This document shows, one piece after another, positions 22,962 through 32,900 of a stretch of DNA of 64,000 bases. Location of the stretch: IMG/VR virus record IMGVR_UViG_3300021197_001789, positions 1 to 64,000 of that record; one strand, 5' to 3'. Source of the DNA: a virus. Within the stretch, counting starts at the first letter, position 1, and every line of letters starts with the position of its first letter. A program made the position numbers and the translations under genes. The notes beneath the pieces were generated by a model. It worked only from the letters and a program-made list of their open reading frames with translations, did not search any database and was not told the origin of the DNA.

Positions 22962-24374
22962 ATGGCTAGTATAGGAACAACTAGAGGGACTAATATTCCA
23001 GTTTTGGACGGCGCAGCAGGTGAATTTAGAATCACACCTGAAGCGTACACAACTGTAGATTCTCTTATAAAAACAACTAAAGATGAGGTAATGCCTAACC
23101 TCGTTGAGACTTACGGTGATCAAGGTATCACTGGATTTCTTAAACTAACAGGGGCAATTAACAGCGGCGGATCGTCTGACCAGATTGACTGGTGGGAGGC
23201 AGGTCGTCGTCACAAGACGTTAGCATACACATCTGCCGCAGCAATATCTTCTGATACTAAGTTTTTAACAATTAACGACTCTGTTGTAAGAGCTGGAGTT
23301 CAGGCCAACGACGTCCTTATGGACAAAGAAACGGGCGCTCGTTTTGTGGTTAAATCTGGTGGATACGGTACAGGAAACGAAGTAGATGTTATTTTAGCAA
23401 AACTAGACGGAAGTGTAGTTACTGAAGATACAGATATTGACACGGATTCAGATGGAGAATTTATCAGACTTGGTAACATGTACGCTCAGGGAACTAACCA
23501 GCCTACAGCATTCGACGACTTCAATGCAGTGAGAAAGTCTAACCCATTCATGATCGTTAAAGATCGTTATGAGGTTAATGGATCACAAGCTACGAATATC
23601 GGTTGGGTAAATGTAGGCGGCGGTGAGTACCGTTGGTTTATGAAGGGTGAACAAGAGGCCCGCGCTCGTTTTGAGGATCGTCGTGAAATGATGATGCTTC
23701 TAGGGCAGCAGCGTGGCAATGACTCTATTGTTGGTGCAGGATTAGATAACGAAATTGCTGGTTCTGAAGGTTACTTCGCGGCTATCGAGGATCGTGGAAT
23801 CCAAGTATCTAACGCAAACGCTAACCCGCTAGACTCTTTCTCTGAGTTTGACGATATTATCATGGAGCTTGATAAGCAAGGTGCACCATCTGAGTACGCT
23901 ATGTACGTTAACAGAAAGCAAGACCTAGCTATCGACGATATGTTAGCATCAGGTGTTGCAACAGGTGTTACTGCTGGTTTACCAGGACAGTTTGGAGCAT
24001 TCAATAACTCAGCTGATATGGCTGTTAAGCTTGGATTTAAGTCTTTCACTCGTGGAGGATACACATTCCACAAGCACGATTGGAAGCTATTGAACGACCC
24101 AACTCTTCTAGGAGCATCTAACTACGTACAGGGGGCTATGATTCCTTTGTCACAGGTTACTGACGCACGTAGCGGAATGAAGGCACCAGCCTTAGCTATG
24201 TACTACAAGGAGGCTAACGGGTACAACCGTGAGATGGAGCACTGGGTAACTGGTAGCATCTTGGGTCACACTAACAACGGAGATGTAGGTACAGATAATG
24301 CTGTATTCCACTACCGTTCTGAGATCGCTTTATGTACTCGCGCAGCGAATCAACACGTAATGATTAAGGGATAA
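22962..24374 (+). CDS. Major capsid protein (470 aa)
   Basis: The position after the scaffold and the sequence character (mixed alpha/beta, moderately acidic, no catalytic motif) indicate the HK97-fold major capsid protein. Recognisable parts are SSDQIDWWEAGRRHKTLAY, RWFMKGEQEARARFEDRREM (a long helix like the spine helix) and YVQGAMIPLSQVTDARSGMK. Length is usual for podovirus-like Bacteroidetes phages. The start follows a short A-rich leader (AAAATAAGAAAAA). Confidence 0.85.
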   Translation: MASIGTTRGTNIPVLDGAAGEFRITPEAYTTVDSLIKTTKDEVMPNLVETYGDQGITGFLKLTGAINSGGSSDQIDWWEAGRRHKTLAYTSAAAISSDTKFLTINDSVVRAGVQANDVLMDKETGARFVVKSGGYGTGNEVDVILAKLDGSVVTEDTDIDTDSDGEFIRLGNMYAQGTNQPTAFDDFNAVRKSNPFMIVKDRYEVNGSQATNIGWVNVGGGEYRWFMKGEQEARARFEDRREMMMLLGQQRGNDSIVGAGLDNEIAGSEGYFAAIEDRGIQVSNANANPLDSFSEFDDIIMELDKQGAPSEYAMYVNRKQDLAIDDMLASGVATGVTAGLPGQFGAFNNSADMAVKLGFKSFTRGGYTFHKHDWKLLNDPTLLGASNYVQGAMIPLSQVTDARSGMKAPALAMYYKEANGYNREMEHWVTGSILGHTNNGDVGTDNAVFHYRSEIALCTRAANQHVMIKG

Positions 24375-24409
24375 TCGTTTATTTACTAACTATTAAAACT
24401 TAAAACATT

Positions 24410-24724
24410 ATGGAAAGATTCTTATATTTCAAAGACGGAGCAAACGACGCTTACGCAAATAGCGTAAACAATCTTTTAGCTATTCAACAAACAGGAGACA
24501 CTACAGTTACTTTAACTTTTGTAGCTAGAAGTGGCGATGTTGCTGTTGATACCGTTGCTTTAACTATAACGGACGAAAAAGAAGTAGCAGTTTGTGAAGG
24601 TATCATCAATTCTATTAACCACTCAACAGATCCTTTTGTTGTGGTGTTTGACAATGTATCAGGTGATAAAGTTCATTCAGACATTTCTGCTTCTGCTATT
24701 ACGTTAGATTCATTAGCTGATTAA
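24410..24724 (+). CDS. Capsid-associated protein, family B (104 aa)
   Basis: The first of a second paralogous set. It begins MERFLYFKDGANDAYANSV, then has VALTITDEKEVAVCEGII and ends HSDISASAITLDS. The same order appears in genes 24747, 25732 and the N-terminus of 26049. Directly after the capsid gene, it is likely a capsid cement or head-decoration subunit. No known family. Confidence 0.65.
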   Translation: MERFLYFKDGANDAYANSVNNLLAIQQTGDTTVTLTFVARSGDVAVDTVALTITDEKEVAVCEGIINSINHSTDPFVVVFDNVSGDKVHSDISASAITLDSLAD

Positions 24725-24746
24725 TAATATTTAAAAACTAAAAAAC

Positions 24747-25070
24747 ATGAAATTTCTTAGATACAGAGATGGCGAAAACACTTTAGAGTATAGGCCAGTT
24801 AATAGACTTTTAGGTATTAGCGATACGGTAAATGATGAAATTCAACTTTACTTTAAAGCAACGACAAATGATCCAGACGATGTGGATTATGTTGATTTAA
24901 GTGTGTTGAATGAAAATGAAACGGGAGTAATTAGAGCTATTGTTGAAGCTATCAACAGTGGTGCTTCTCATATTGTAACTGTTGCTGACGATCATACTTC
25001 GGATTATATCCACCCTGATCTTGACGCTGTAGTTGCTATTGCAGCAGCATCTGATGCTAACCCATCATAA
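24747..25070 (+). CDS. Capsid-associated protein, family B (107 aa)
   Basis: Begins MKFLRYRDGENTLEYRPVN, then VDLSVLNENETGVIRAIVE and HPDLDAVVAIAAA, matching the previous gene position by position (RYRDG for YFKDG, NENE for TDEK, IHPDL for VHSDI). It is acidic and beta-rich. It is followed by a strong hairpin (25081-25106). Confidence 0.65.
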   Translation: MKFLRYRDGENTLEYRPVNRLLGISDTVNDEIQLYFKATTNDPDDVDYVDLSVLNENETGVIRAIVEAINSGASHIVTVADDHTSDYIHPDLDAVVAIAAASDANPS

Positions 25071-25080
25071 CAATTAAAAC

Positions 25081-25106
25081 GTAAATTGGGCTTCGGCCCT
25101 CTTTAC
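25081..25106 (+). terminator. Hairpin with TTCG loop after family B genes
   Basis: GTAAA-tt-GGGC-TTCG-GCCC-tc-TTTAC forms a stable stem, followed shortly by a T5 run (25114-25118). It could terminate or attenuate the capsid transcript. The U tract is weak. Confidence 0.5.
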
Positions 25107-25146
25107 ACTTAACTTTTTAAAAACAAAAAAACAAAAATTAGAAAAT

Positions 25147-25653
25147 ATGAATGAATTAATTCTTTCAAAGCTTGAAGCTGGCCAGGTTAAAGGCCCTTGT
25201 ACGGCAATGAAGGCTACTGCTGGAACGGATATTGCAGACAGCACAGCCGCGTTAGCGATGGACGCTACATATGTCAACAAGGTTACTTTTTCCGCGCTTG
25301 ACGGGGCTGCAAAAACTGTAACACTCCCCACATTTACAAATGTTGGAGACATTGTTATCATTATGCAAAAAGTCAGCCTTGTAGGTAGTGGCGTACTCAC
25401 TATTGACTGTGGCGGATCTCAAAGTTTTGACACTGGAAGTTATGCTTTTTGGGCTGATGGCTCTGACGTAGCTACAGTTGATACTGCTACTGCTGGTGAG
25501 ACTAAAGTTGTCTTAACTGGTGAAGCATCAAATACTGGTACAGGAGCTGGAACTTGCGCAAAATTCACCTATTTAGGTGACGATAAAATTTTGTGTCAAG
25601 TTCATGGTAATCGCTTAGGTACTGGCGGAGGAACTATGGCTTTTGCGGCATAG
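25147..25653 (+). CDS. Beta-rich structural protein (168 aa)
   Basis: Thr/Ala/Gly-rich protein: MNELILSKLEAGQVKGPCT, then an all-beta body (VTLPTFTNVGDIVIIMQKV) and a closing GNRLGTGGGTMAFAA. It resembles a virion surface subunit and lies between family B members. It is followed by a strong terminator. No family recognised. Confidence 0.6.
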   Translation: MNELILSKLEAGQVKGPCTAMKATAGTDIADSTAALAMDATYVNKVTFSALDGAAKTVTLPTFTNVGDIVIIMQKVSLVGSGVLTIDCGGSQSFDTGSYAFWADGSDVATVDTATAGETKVVLTGEASNTGTGAGTCAKFTYLGDDKILCQVHGNRLGTGGGTMAFAA

Positions 25654-25674
25654 CTCTTTATAATCTACTACAAG

Positions 25675-25697
25675 AAAGGCCCTTCGGGGCCTTTTTT
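25675..25697 (+). terminator. Rho-independent terminator (UUCG loop)
   Basis: AAAGGCCC-TTCG-GGGCCTTT gives an 8-bp perfect stem with a UUCG tetraloop; its 3' arm runs into a six-T tract ending at 25697. It ends the capsid/decoration transcript just before a new promoter at 25706. Confidence 0.9.
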
Positions 25698-25705
25698 ATT
25701 TGTTG

Positions 25706-25713
25706 TATATTTG
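25706..25713 (+). promoter_or_regulatory. Promoter TATATTTG after terminator
   Basis: TATATTTG follows the terminator by eight bases, a classic terminator-promoter pair. The ATG is at 25732 after an AT-rich leader. Confidence 0.65.
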
Positions 25714-25731
25714 CGTTGTAAATTTAATCCA

Positions 25732-26049
25732 ATGAAAAAATTCTTGCAGTTTATAGATGCAGCTGATGATGCAGCCACATATCCCGCCGATAACCTTATC
25801 GCTATGACCGTGGGGTCTGACGCTACGCTTATATTAAAGTTTTCCCCTGGGTCGTTAGGTTTAGGGCAGGCCGCAAGTTTAGATTTTGTTACGCTGACGA
25901 TTACCGCAGACTCAGAAAAAGTGGTTATGAAGGCTATAGGCGATGAAATAAGCCTTGGGGACACCCCAACTATAGTGGTATGCGACGACGTAAATAGTTT
26001 ATTTTTACATTCTGATATAGCCTCGTGTACAATAACCCTTGATGCTTAA
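25732..26049 (+). CDS. Capsid-associated protein, family B (105 aa)
   Basis: MKKFLQFIDAADDAATYPA, then FVTLTITADSEKVVMKAIG and a closing HSDIASCTITLDA, the third clear family B member. A longer reading from TTG at 25711 overlaps the promoter box, so the ATG is preferred. Its stop overlaps the ATG of the next gene, whose N-terminus is the fourth family copy. Confidence 0.65.
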   Translation: MKKFLQFIDAADDAATYPADNLIAMTVGSDATLILKFSPGSLGLGQAASLDFVTLTITADSEKVVMKAIGDEISLGDTPTIVVCDDVNSLFLHSDIASCTITLDA

Positions 26050-27353
26050 TGAAGTTTTTTGAATTTATACAGGGAGAGGTTAACGAATCAAGCATAAAAG
26101 CTTCCGATACGGGAGTAGGGCTATCCGTGATTGTAATCCCCGTAAACAGCCTGGCCTTTATGACGGCGACAAAGGGGGCTATTAATTTTACATTTAATAA
26201 CACCAGCATATATGAGCAATCCGCTCTATTCCCTGGGGAGGCGGTAGAAAAAACCAATATACGCGTATCATGTATAGCGGGTAAAGAGGTGTCGCTTATA
26301 GACGATATAACTAAGTTTATAACCTCTAAAACAACCACGCAGGTTATGAAGTTTGATGTAACTAATAAATCTTCTACATTTAAAAAAGCAGTTGTAGGGG
26401 GTGTTGAAAATATTGTATCTAAGGTCGTTGTAAACCCCACCAATATGACTTCTGGGGAAATTAGTAAGGGAGATCCCGCTAAGGTGTTTACGGATGTTAT
26501 AGGGGAGATATACTTTGGGGATAACAAACCTTCTTTAGATTTTAACCATGAAGGGTTAGCGAAATATAGTAACGGTGACGAGATAACCTCTTGGAATAAC
26601 GCAGGTACTCTAGGTAGTACGCACAGCATTGTTGCTAACGTAGGGGATCCTCAGGCTATTACAGAATTTACGGCTACAAGAGGTTTATCAAGAGTGAGTG
26701 CATCTATAGCTTTAGATGATTATTTTGTTGTACCAAACGCCTATAAGGTGAGCGGAGCTTACACAATATATATGTGCTTTAGACCTAACACTGACGATGA
26801 TTCCCTCGGCGTAATATATGGTGACGATAGCGGAGACACTATGGGGATGTGTTTTGGTAACGCTGTGTATGATGCTAACGGCGGTATAGAGAAAGCTGAG
26901 GGTAAGCTTAGCACGTTTAAGGTAAGGCACGATGGGAGGACAGGAGAGCCAGCTTTTGCACCTACGGGTGGTTCTGATAATGGCTCAGTGCCCTATAACT
27001 TTCCCGAAAACTATATTGACATAGATTCGGGTGAAACATGCCACGTATTTGTTATACGTAGAGATCACGACTTCAACATGTACCTACATAGCCGTACAGG
27101 GGATTTAGTTGGATTTATACCTCGATTTAGAACAGACGATACTATTGACGGTAGAATAACCTCCCTTGATGGTATGACCGACGGAGAGCTTCTTATTGAA
27201 CAGATAGGGTCTGGTGGGGGAATTGTAACTACGACTGGAAGAGGCAAAAGCTTTAAAGGCTTTATCACAAGGTTTGGCGTTATTGAGAAAGACATAGGTA
27301 CCAATGCGGCGGCTACGCTAGCAACGGACCTTTTTAATTTATATAATTTTTAA
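26049..27353 (+). CDS. Family B + LamG-like fibre protein (434 aa)
   Basis: The N-terminal ~110 residues (MKFFEFIQGEVNESSIKAS, EKTNIRVSCIAGKEVSLI) follow the family B pattern. The C-terminal half shows a laminin-G/concanavalin-like domain: LDFNHEGLAKYSNGDEITSW, YTIYMCFRPNTDDDSLGVI, and a last helix GTNAAATLATDLFNLYNF. The layout suggests a decoration base carrying a glycan-binding lectin. This is inference from two visible patterns. Confidence 0.7.
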   Translation: MKFFEFIQGEVNESSIKASDTGVGLSVIVIPVNSLAFMTATKGAINFTFNNTSIYEQSALFPGEAVEKTNIRVSCIAGKEVSLIDDITKFITSKTTTQVMKFDVTNKSSTFKKAVVGGVENIVSKVVVNPTNMTSGEISKGDPAKVFTDVIGEIYFGDNKPSLDFNHEGLAKYSNGDEITSWNNAGTLGSTHSIVANVGDPQAITEFTATRGLSRVSASIALDDYFVVPNAYKVSGAYTIYMCFRPNTDDDSLGVIYGDDSGDTMGMCFGNAVYDANGGIEKAEGKLSTFKVRHDGRTGEPAFAPTGGSDNGSVPYNFPENYIDIDSGETCHVFVIRRDHDFNMYLHSRTGDLVGFIPRFRTDDTIDGRITSLDGMTDGELLIEQIGSGGGIVTTTGRGKSFKGFITRFGVIEKDIGTNAAATLATDLFNLYNF

Positions 27354-27364
27354 TTTAATTTATT

Positions 27365-28195
27365 ATGACACAGAAAGTCAAAGCGGCCCCTGAGCGCCCA
27401 AAAGCTCAAACCAAAGTTGCCCCGCCAGTTGTGCAGGCACCGCCTACTAAAAAACGTAACCTAAAGCGTAAAGAGACTGTCCTTTACCACGCAGAGTACG
27501 AAATCCCAAAGAATGCAGGTATAGTATATATGCTACCGCAGAAGGGGATTACCGTGTATGATAGTGATCTAGACACCGTACGCGAGATGCGCTATTGTCC
27601 TAACGAGCCCTCTATATGGGCAGATGAGCAGGGAGATAACGCCCGCAAGGAAACGGTAGCGTTCAGAGAAGGTAAACTATTCGTACCTAAAGACAAACCT
27701 AATTTACGTAAGTTTATGGATCTACACCCTATGAATATAAGCAATGGGGGAAAAATCTTTAAGCAGGTAGATAAAAAGCAAGATGCGGAGAAAGAGCTTA
27801 AGAGAGAGTTTCTTCTTTCAGAGGCGGTCACTATGGTTCGGGACAAGGATGTTAATGAGCTTCTACCTATAGCTCTATACTTCGGTGTAAACATTAACAC
27901 GCCCGTAAGTGAGATACGATACAATCTACTGAATATTGCGAAGAAGCGCACGGAAGAATTTATCCAATCGTTTGACTCTCCGCAGGTTCAGGTTAGATCG
28001 AGCATACAGCAGGCTAAGGATTACCAGATACTCAACCTTAAATCTGACGGTTGTTACTGGTTTGATTCAAACAAGCTTATCGTTTCTGTACCTGTAGGTG
28101 TAGACGCTATGGACGTTATGGTAAGGTTTTGCCTTACCGAAAAGGGATCCCCTGTACTATCTACTATCGAGGATAGATTGGACAGACTGGGATAA
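27365..28195 (+). CDS. Structural protein with Pro/Lys N-terminus (276 aa)
   Basis: N-terminal low-complexity segment (KAAPERPKAQTKVAPPVVQ) then an alpha/beta body with VLYHAEYEIPKNAGIVYML and a helical middle (EAVTMVRDKDVNELLPIAL). It lies between the lectin-like gene and the neck genes and is followed by a terminator. Probably a virion or head-completion component; family not recognised. Confidence 0.6.
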   Translation: MTQKVKAAPERPKAQTKVAPPVVQAPPTKKRNLKRKETVLYHAEYEIPKNAGIVYMLPQKGITVYDSDLDTVREMRYCPNEPSIWADEQGDNARKETVAFREGKLFVPKDKPNLRKFMDLHPMNISNGGKIFKQVDKKQDAEKELKREFLLSEAVTMVRDKDVNELLPIALYFGVNINTPVSEIRYNLLNIAKKRTEEFIQSFDSPQVQVRSSIQQAKDYQILNLKSDGCYWFDSNKLIVSVPVGVDAMDVMVRFCLTEKGSPVLSTIEDRLDRLG

Positions 28196-28216
28196 ACTCA
28201 TGATACGATGAAAGGG

Positions 28217-28245
28217 AGCCGCCATATTAGGCGGCTTTTCTTTTT
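28217..28245 (+). terminator. Rho-independent terminator
   Basis: AGCCGCC-ATATTA-GGCGGCT forms a 7-bp G+C-rich stem and is followed by TTTCTTTTT. It ends the transcript of the preceding gene and is directly followed by a promoter. Confidence 0.9.
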
Positions 28246-28247
28246 CG

Positions 28248-28255
28248 TATATTTG
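28248..28255 (+). promoter_or_regulatory. Promoter TATATTTG, leaderless spacing
   Basis: TATATTTG with the ATG starting four bases after the final G, the same spacing as at 4766 and 5480. It follows the terminator at once and drives the tail genes. Confidence 0.65.
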
Positions 28256-28259
28256 CTGT

Positions 28260-29090
28260 ATGGCTAGTATAGTACTTGTATATGACACATTAAAGAACCT
28301 TGCTAATAAAGAGCAGAAGGGGTATATAACCCCTAGGGTTTTTAATTCGTTTGCTCATATTGCTCAAATGAATATATTTAATGAGCTTTTTTCTGAGCTT
28401 GTTGATGCAAAGAAACTATCTAGACAGGGTTTTGAATTGGGACGGGATAAATCGGTTAGAAAGCAAAAACTAGAGGATTTATCATATTTTGTGAAAAAAT
28501 CTATAGCAAGCTCTCAAAATAATATATTTCCTAAGCCTGTTGATATGTCTAGGGTTATATCAATAAAAATTAGAGATGTTTTGCAAAACGTTGGGGTTTC
28601 AGAAAACATAAGCGTAAACTCATGCGAAATTCTATACGACCCTGAAAAAGCAAATCATATACTTGGGAGCAACCTATCTACACCCACGCGCGATTTTCCC
28701 GTTGCTTTAGTTGCAGATGAAATAGAGGTTTTCCCTGCAAGTGTTAACGAAATAGAGATTATGTATTATAGGGTTCCAGGTAGTCTTGATTTTAATAACA
28801 ACTATTCTGGAAGCTTGTTAGGGAATACTTCAGTAGCGATGAATGCATCTATGATGCCACCATTTTATGCGGAAGTTTTTACCCCTGTTAATCCAGCAGT
28901 CGGAGGAGGAACGGGAGGGACAGGTTACGATTTGGGGTCGGGATTACCCGACTACTCTTCTTTGAGAGATTTTATGCTTCCAGACCATCTTGTACCAGAA
29001 ATAGTAATGGAGATGGCTAAATTATTAGGGGTTCGATTACGAGATCCTAATATTCAAGCCTTTGCATCACGAGAAGAAGCCGCTGAATAA
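28260..29090 (+). CDS. Neck/tail adaptor-like protein (276 aa)
   Basis: Helical N-terminus (KEQKGYITPRVFNSFAHIAQ, MNIFNELFSELVDAKKLSR) followed by a beta-rich part, with a Gly/Pro-rich loop (VGGGTGGTGYDLGSGLP) and a C-terminal helix DHLVPEIVMEMAKLLGVRL. Size and order (two ~280-residue genes in a row, then the giant tail protein) recall tail-tubular or head-completion proteins of podoviruses. Its stop overlaps the next ATG (TAATG). Confidence 0.6.
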   Translation: MASIVLVYDTLKNLANKEQKGYITPRVFNSFAHIAQMNIFNELFSELVDAKKLSRQGFELGRDKSVRKQKLEDLSYFVKKSIASSQNNIFPKPVDMSRVISIKIRDVLQNVGVSENISVNSCEILYDPEKANHILGSNLSTPTRDFPVALVADEIEVFPASVNEIEIMYYRVPGSLDFNNNYSGSLLGNTSVAMNASMMPPFYAEVFTPVNPAVGGGTGGTGYDLGSGLPDYSSLRDFMLPDHLVPEIVMEMAKLLGVRLRDPNIQAFASREEAAE

Positions 29091-29929
29091 TGAGTATGAA
29101 CAAAGTAAAACTTAGCCAGATTATACGTGATTTTATAATCACCTTAGATCATGACGACTATGTATCTAATGCATCTGATGTTGCTATAAGAAACATAGCC
29201 CTCCGAGGGATACGTGAGATAGGATTTGATATAGGTAAAAAGATACGCTCTATTAAATTAACTGTTGAATCAAATGACACGGTAACTTTACCTGACGATT
29301 ACGTAGATGTAAGTAAAATAGGGATTATTGGGGAGGATGGAATTATTAGAGCCTTAAATCACAACAGCAATCTTAACTATTCACAAAAATATGAGGTGGA
29401 TAGCGATGGTGATGCCACTAACGAAACAAACGACAGTGACGAAGGACCGCTTAATATAGAAAACAACATTGTTCTGGATAGACAAGATGATAAAACATCT
29501 ACTTCTAGTTCAGACGCTGATGATTTCAACGCGTTCATTTTTGAGAATTATATTTTTCAAGGAGGGACAGGACGTTTGTATGGGGTAGGTGGTGGTTCTG
29601 GCCCAGGTGAATATAGGATTAACTTAGATCAAAACAGAATAGAGATTGCGTCTAACAGTAATTTCACTCAGTTGGTTATGGAGTATGTAGCTGATGAAGC
29701 TAGATCTACAGACCCAGAAGTTCATGTATATGCTGAAGAGGCATTAAGATGTTATATATATTATAAACTATGTGAACGGAAAGCAAGCGTACCAGCCAAT
29801 GAAAAAGGAAGGGCGCGTTCTGAGTATTATAACGAAAGAAGAAAAGCTAACGCTAGATTAAGCACATTTACTAAGTCTGAAGCTCTTAAAACTATACGCA
29901 AGAACTTCATGCAGGCACCTAAGTTCTAA
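29090..29929 (+). CDS. Neck/tail tubular-like protein (279 aa)
   Basis: Begins with helices (SQIIRDFIITLDHDDYVSN, AIRNIALRGIREIGFDIGK) and then strand-rich VTLPDDYVDVSKIGIIGEDG. The LPDDYxxxxKI strand after an N-terminal helix bundle is usual in small tail-tubular/ring proteins. A Ser/Asp-rich loop (DDKTSTSSSDADDF) sits mid-protein and a basic helical C-terminus closes it. Stop and next ATG overlap (TAATG). Confidence 0.65.
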   Translation: MSMNKVKLSQIIRDFIITLDHDDYVSNASDVAIRNIALRGIREIGFDIGKKIRSIKLTVESNDTVTLPDDYVDVSKIGIIGEDGIIRALNHNSNLNYSQKYEVDSDGDATNETNDSDEGPLNIENNIVLDRQDDKTSTSSSDADDFNAFIFENYIFQGGTGRLYGVGGGSGPGEYRINLDQNRIEIASNSNFTQLVMEYVADEARSTDPEVHVYAEEALRCYIYYKLCERKASVPANEKGRARSEYYNERRKANARLSTFTKSEALKTIRKNFMQAPKF

Positions 29930-32900
29930 TGATAGATAAAATTACACCAAGAGCTCTGGATAAAAGTTCAGACCATAAACTTGTCCCAAAGACAAGCATG
30001 ATAGATGCTCTTAATATGTATATTTCTGAGGATTCTATAGATGAGGAGGGCAACTCAGGGATTTTAAAAAACATAAAAGGAAATAAAAACGTAGAGTATG
30101 GTATTGGTAATGATTACCCCATTAACCCAGGAGTTGGGTTTAAGGTTATAGGTAGCGTTACAGATAGCTTAACACATATATGTTATTTTTTTGTATGGAG
30201 CGAGGATGCGCGAGATCACGGGGTATGGGCATACGATAAATATGGAAAGCTTCCCCAAGGTGCTGGGACAAACCTCAATGCTACAATGGGAATAGAAAAC
30301 TCTATAAGGAAGATATTTACGTCGTCTCAATTTAATTTTCCAGAACATGGGTTTGTTAAGGGGGATATAGTTCACAAAAGCGGTAGCGAGTTCTATCGGA
30401 GGGATATACAGCTAGGGGAGTATGATTTTGAGGCTATTGCGCAGGCAATCTTTGCTATGCTTGATGCTGGTGAGTTTCCTGAGACGTTGGATGTTGAAAC
30501 CCCGCTTGGGGCGTCCTCCCCCATTTTTGCTGACGACTCTTTGAATATACGCTTTCCAAGTGAAGAAGGTAATATATACCCTAACCTTATTGAATGGTTT
30601 GACAACCCGCGTCGATCAAAACTTAAAGCAGAGTTTGAAAGGGACGCAATATTGTACTTTACGGATAACGAAAACGAGCCAAGGAAAATAAACATCTACA
30701 GGGCATTATTAAATCAATTAACCCATATAGGGGGGTATGATGCTATTAGCGTAGCAGATTTTATATGCGCGTGCCCAAAGACACCTTTAGACAGGATATC
30801 TTTTGAGTTTTCACCCGACCTGCTCAGGTCGGTAAATAACTTTTCTACATCCCCAGGTTTTCAGTTTGCTTATCAAAATATATATATAGACGGGGCGGAG
30901 AGTGCTATATCGACGTACTCACAAATAGCTTTCCCTCCTTCTGTTCTTAACAGGGGGGCAGCACAGACTTCAAACCTTCTTGGTCACAACCTCTGTACGC
31001 TAACTTTGCCTGTTTTAGGGGTAGAGATTGAAAGCATTAGAATATTAGCAAGGTATGGCAATACATCTAATTTCTTTGAAATAGACGAGGTTAAAAACAA
31101 AAGAGATAAGTTTGATGACAACAACTTGTGGAATCACAGTACAAGAAAATATAAATTCTATAACGACAGGGTTGGATTTGGAGTCTCTCCAAAAGAGGTA
31201 GACAAAACGTTTGATAATTTGCCGCGCAAGGCACAGGCACAGACAACTATAAGCAACCGCCTCGTATATGGAAACTACGTAGAGGGATATGACAATGTAG
31301 AGACGAATTGTTCCTCACAAGTTATATACAATCCGAGGCCTATAGATTTTTTAGATCTAGTAATAAAGGCTCACCCATCTATTGAGCCTACACCTTTTGG
31401 GGACAATAAAACAGTTGGTTTTCAAATAGACACAACTGAAATCCCCCCTACTGTACCAAAAGATACTGTAATTCAGGTTGCTTTAGACTACACTCCGCAT
31501 AGCAATTTCCATCTATATCAGGCCCATAATACATCAGGCACTGTTGGTTCATCGTATCACCAGTCTAGACAGGTGGGAAAATATAGTTCTAACGCCAACG
31601 GGTATAGACATTGGCCGCTTACGCATGAGCACAATTTCTTCTTTGAAGAGGGTGAAAGTGAAGATGATGTAGATGGTTTTAACTTTACACATGGAACGGA
31701 GAATTCACCTTCTCCTGCGGATTTGCAGGAGCAAGGTTTCCCTAGTGAAGACGCGGGATTTAATATTGATAGCTGGGGAACTAAAAGCGGTTCTGGAGGG
31801 GCTTATTTAACTAAGGGTGAGCCATTTTTTGGGCAAAACTATGGGGTTGGTGCTAAGGCTGATGAATCTTTGTCTGACTTGGCGACTCCAGGAAATATAA
31901 ACGATCTACCATTATGGAGGGTAACAAATTCACACACATCCGCCGCGGGTATTGTAGATCTTGAAAATGGACATAAAGCCAGGTATGGTACTAGTGCGGG
32001 GAACCCGCTGATATTAAGCCAAGCGCCTTTACGGTTTGAGGTAAAGTTTAAGGTGGTGGAGAGTATTGTAGGTAACGCAAAAAGTGTTGTTGCGGCTATT
32101 ATAACTGAGGCTTTGGCTGGGGCGGATGGTGTTCCTTTTTCTCAAGGCGGCGGCGGAGTCTTTACCTATGCTGCATTTATAGAGAATGGAGTTTGCGAAG
32201 AGGTGGTAAATACAGTACGTGTAACCAAAGACCAATACGATCTTGGTTTAGGGTACGACCCAGAAAATATATCTAACTCAAATTTTAGCTTCCCTTCTTT
32301 TGCGCAGAACGATGATTTGAGTCAACTTGTATGTGGGCTTGGAGCTTTAGATCACACCGATAACACAATAGGTGATTTAGGCACTTACTGGGGCAGAGGG
32401 GCTCAAGAGAGTATACCTTTTGGATTTTTTATCATAAACAGAGCAGAGGTAGATTTTTATCTAGAGCAGGTAGGTGGCGATCATCAGGATGGAAAGCATA
32501 TGAGGCTTTGTATATCTAAGATAGATGTCGAGCAGGAGGATATTATGACCTGCATAAGGAGATTAGATCCGAGGTCTCCATGGTGGGCCGTACATCCATC
32601 TACTATACAGGACCCAACCTTCGCAGGATCATTTTCCGCTTCAAATGGAGGCAACGGTGATTTAACTATCTGGGATACTACTGGGGTAGATGGCAGTTCA
32701 GAGGCTGAGCTATGGCAAAGCAGCTTCCCTTATAAATTTAAACTACCTGACCCTTTATTTCACGAAGGTCACCCTGCATTTGTAAACCCATATAAATGGT
32801 TTATAGCTATGTTTGATGTAAGCTCAGATCTTACTGACTTTGATTCAAGTTTGTTTGAAGGAGCAAATTTCTTTAACGAGAGGTGGGTAAACTTAGGGTT

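Noticed and set aside
25970-26629. 219-codon minus-strand frame over family B and lectin genes
   Set aside because: Antisense to two well-supported coding regions with clear promoter and terminator logic; no start leader; composition (Leu/Ser/Val) is the shadow of Asp/Thr/Asn codons.
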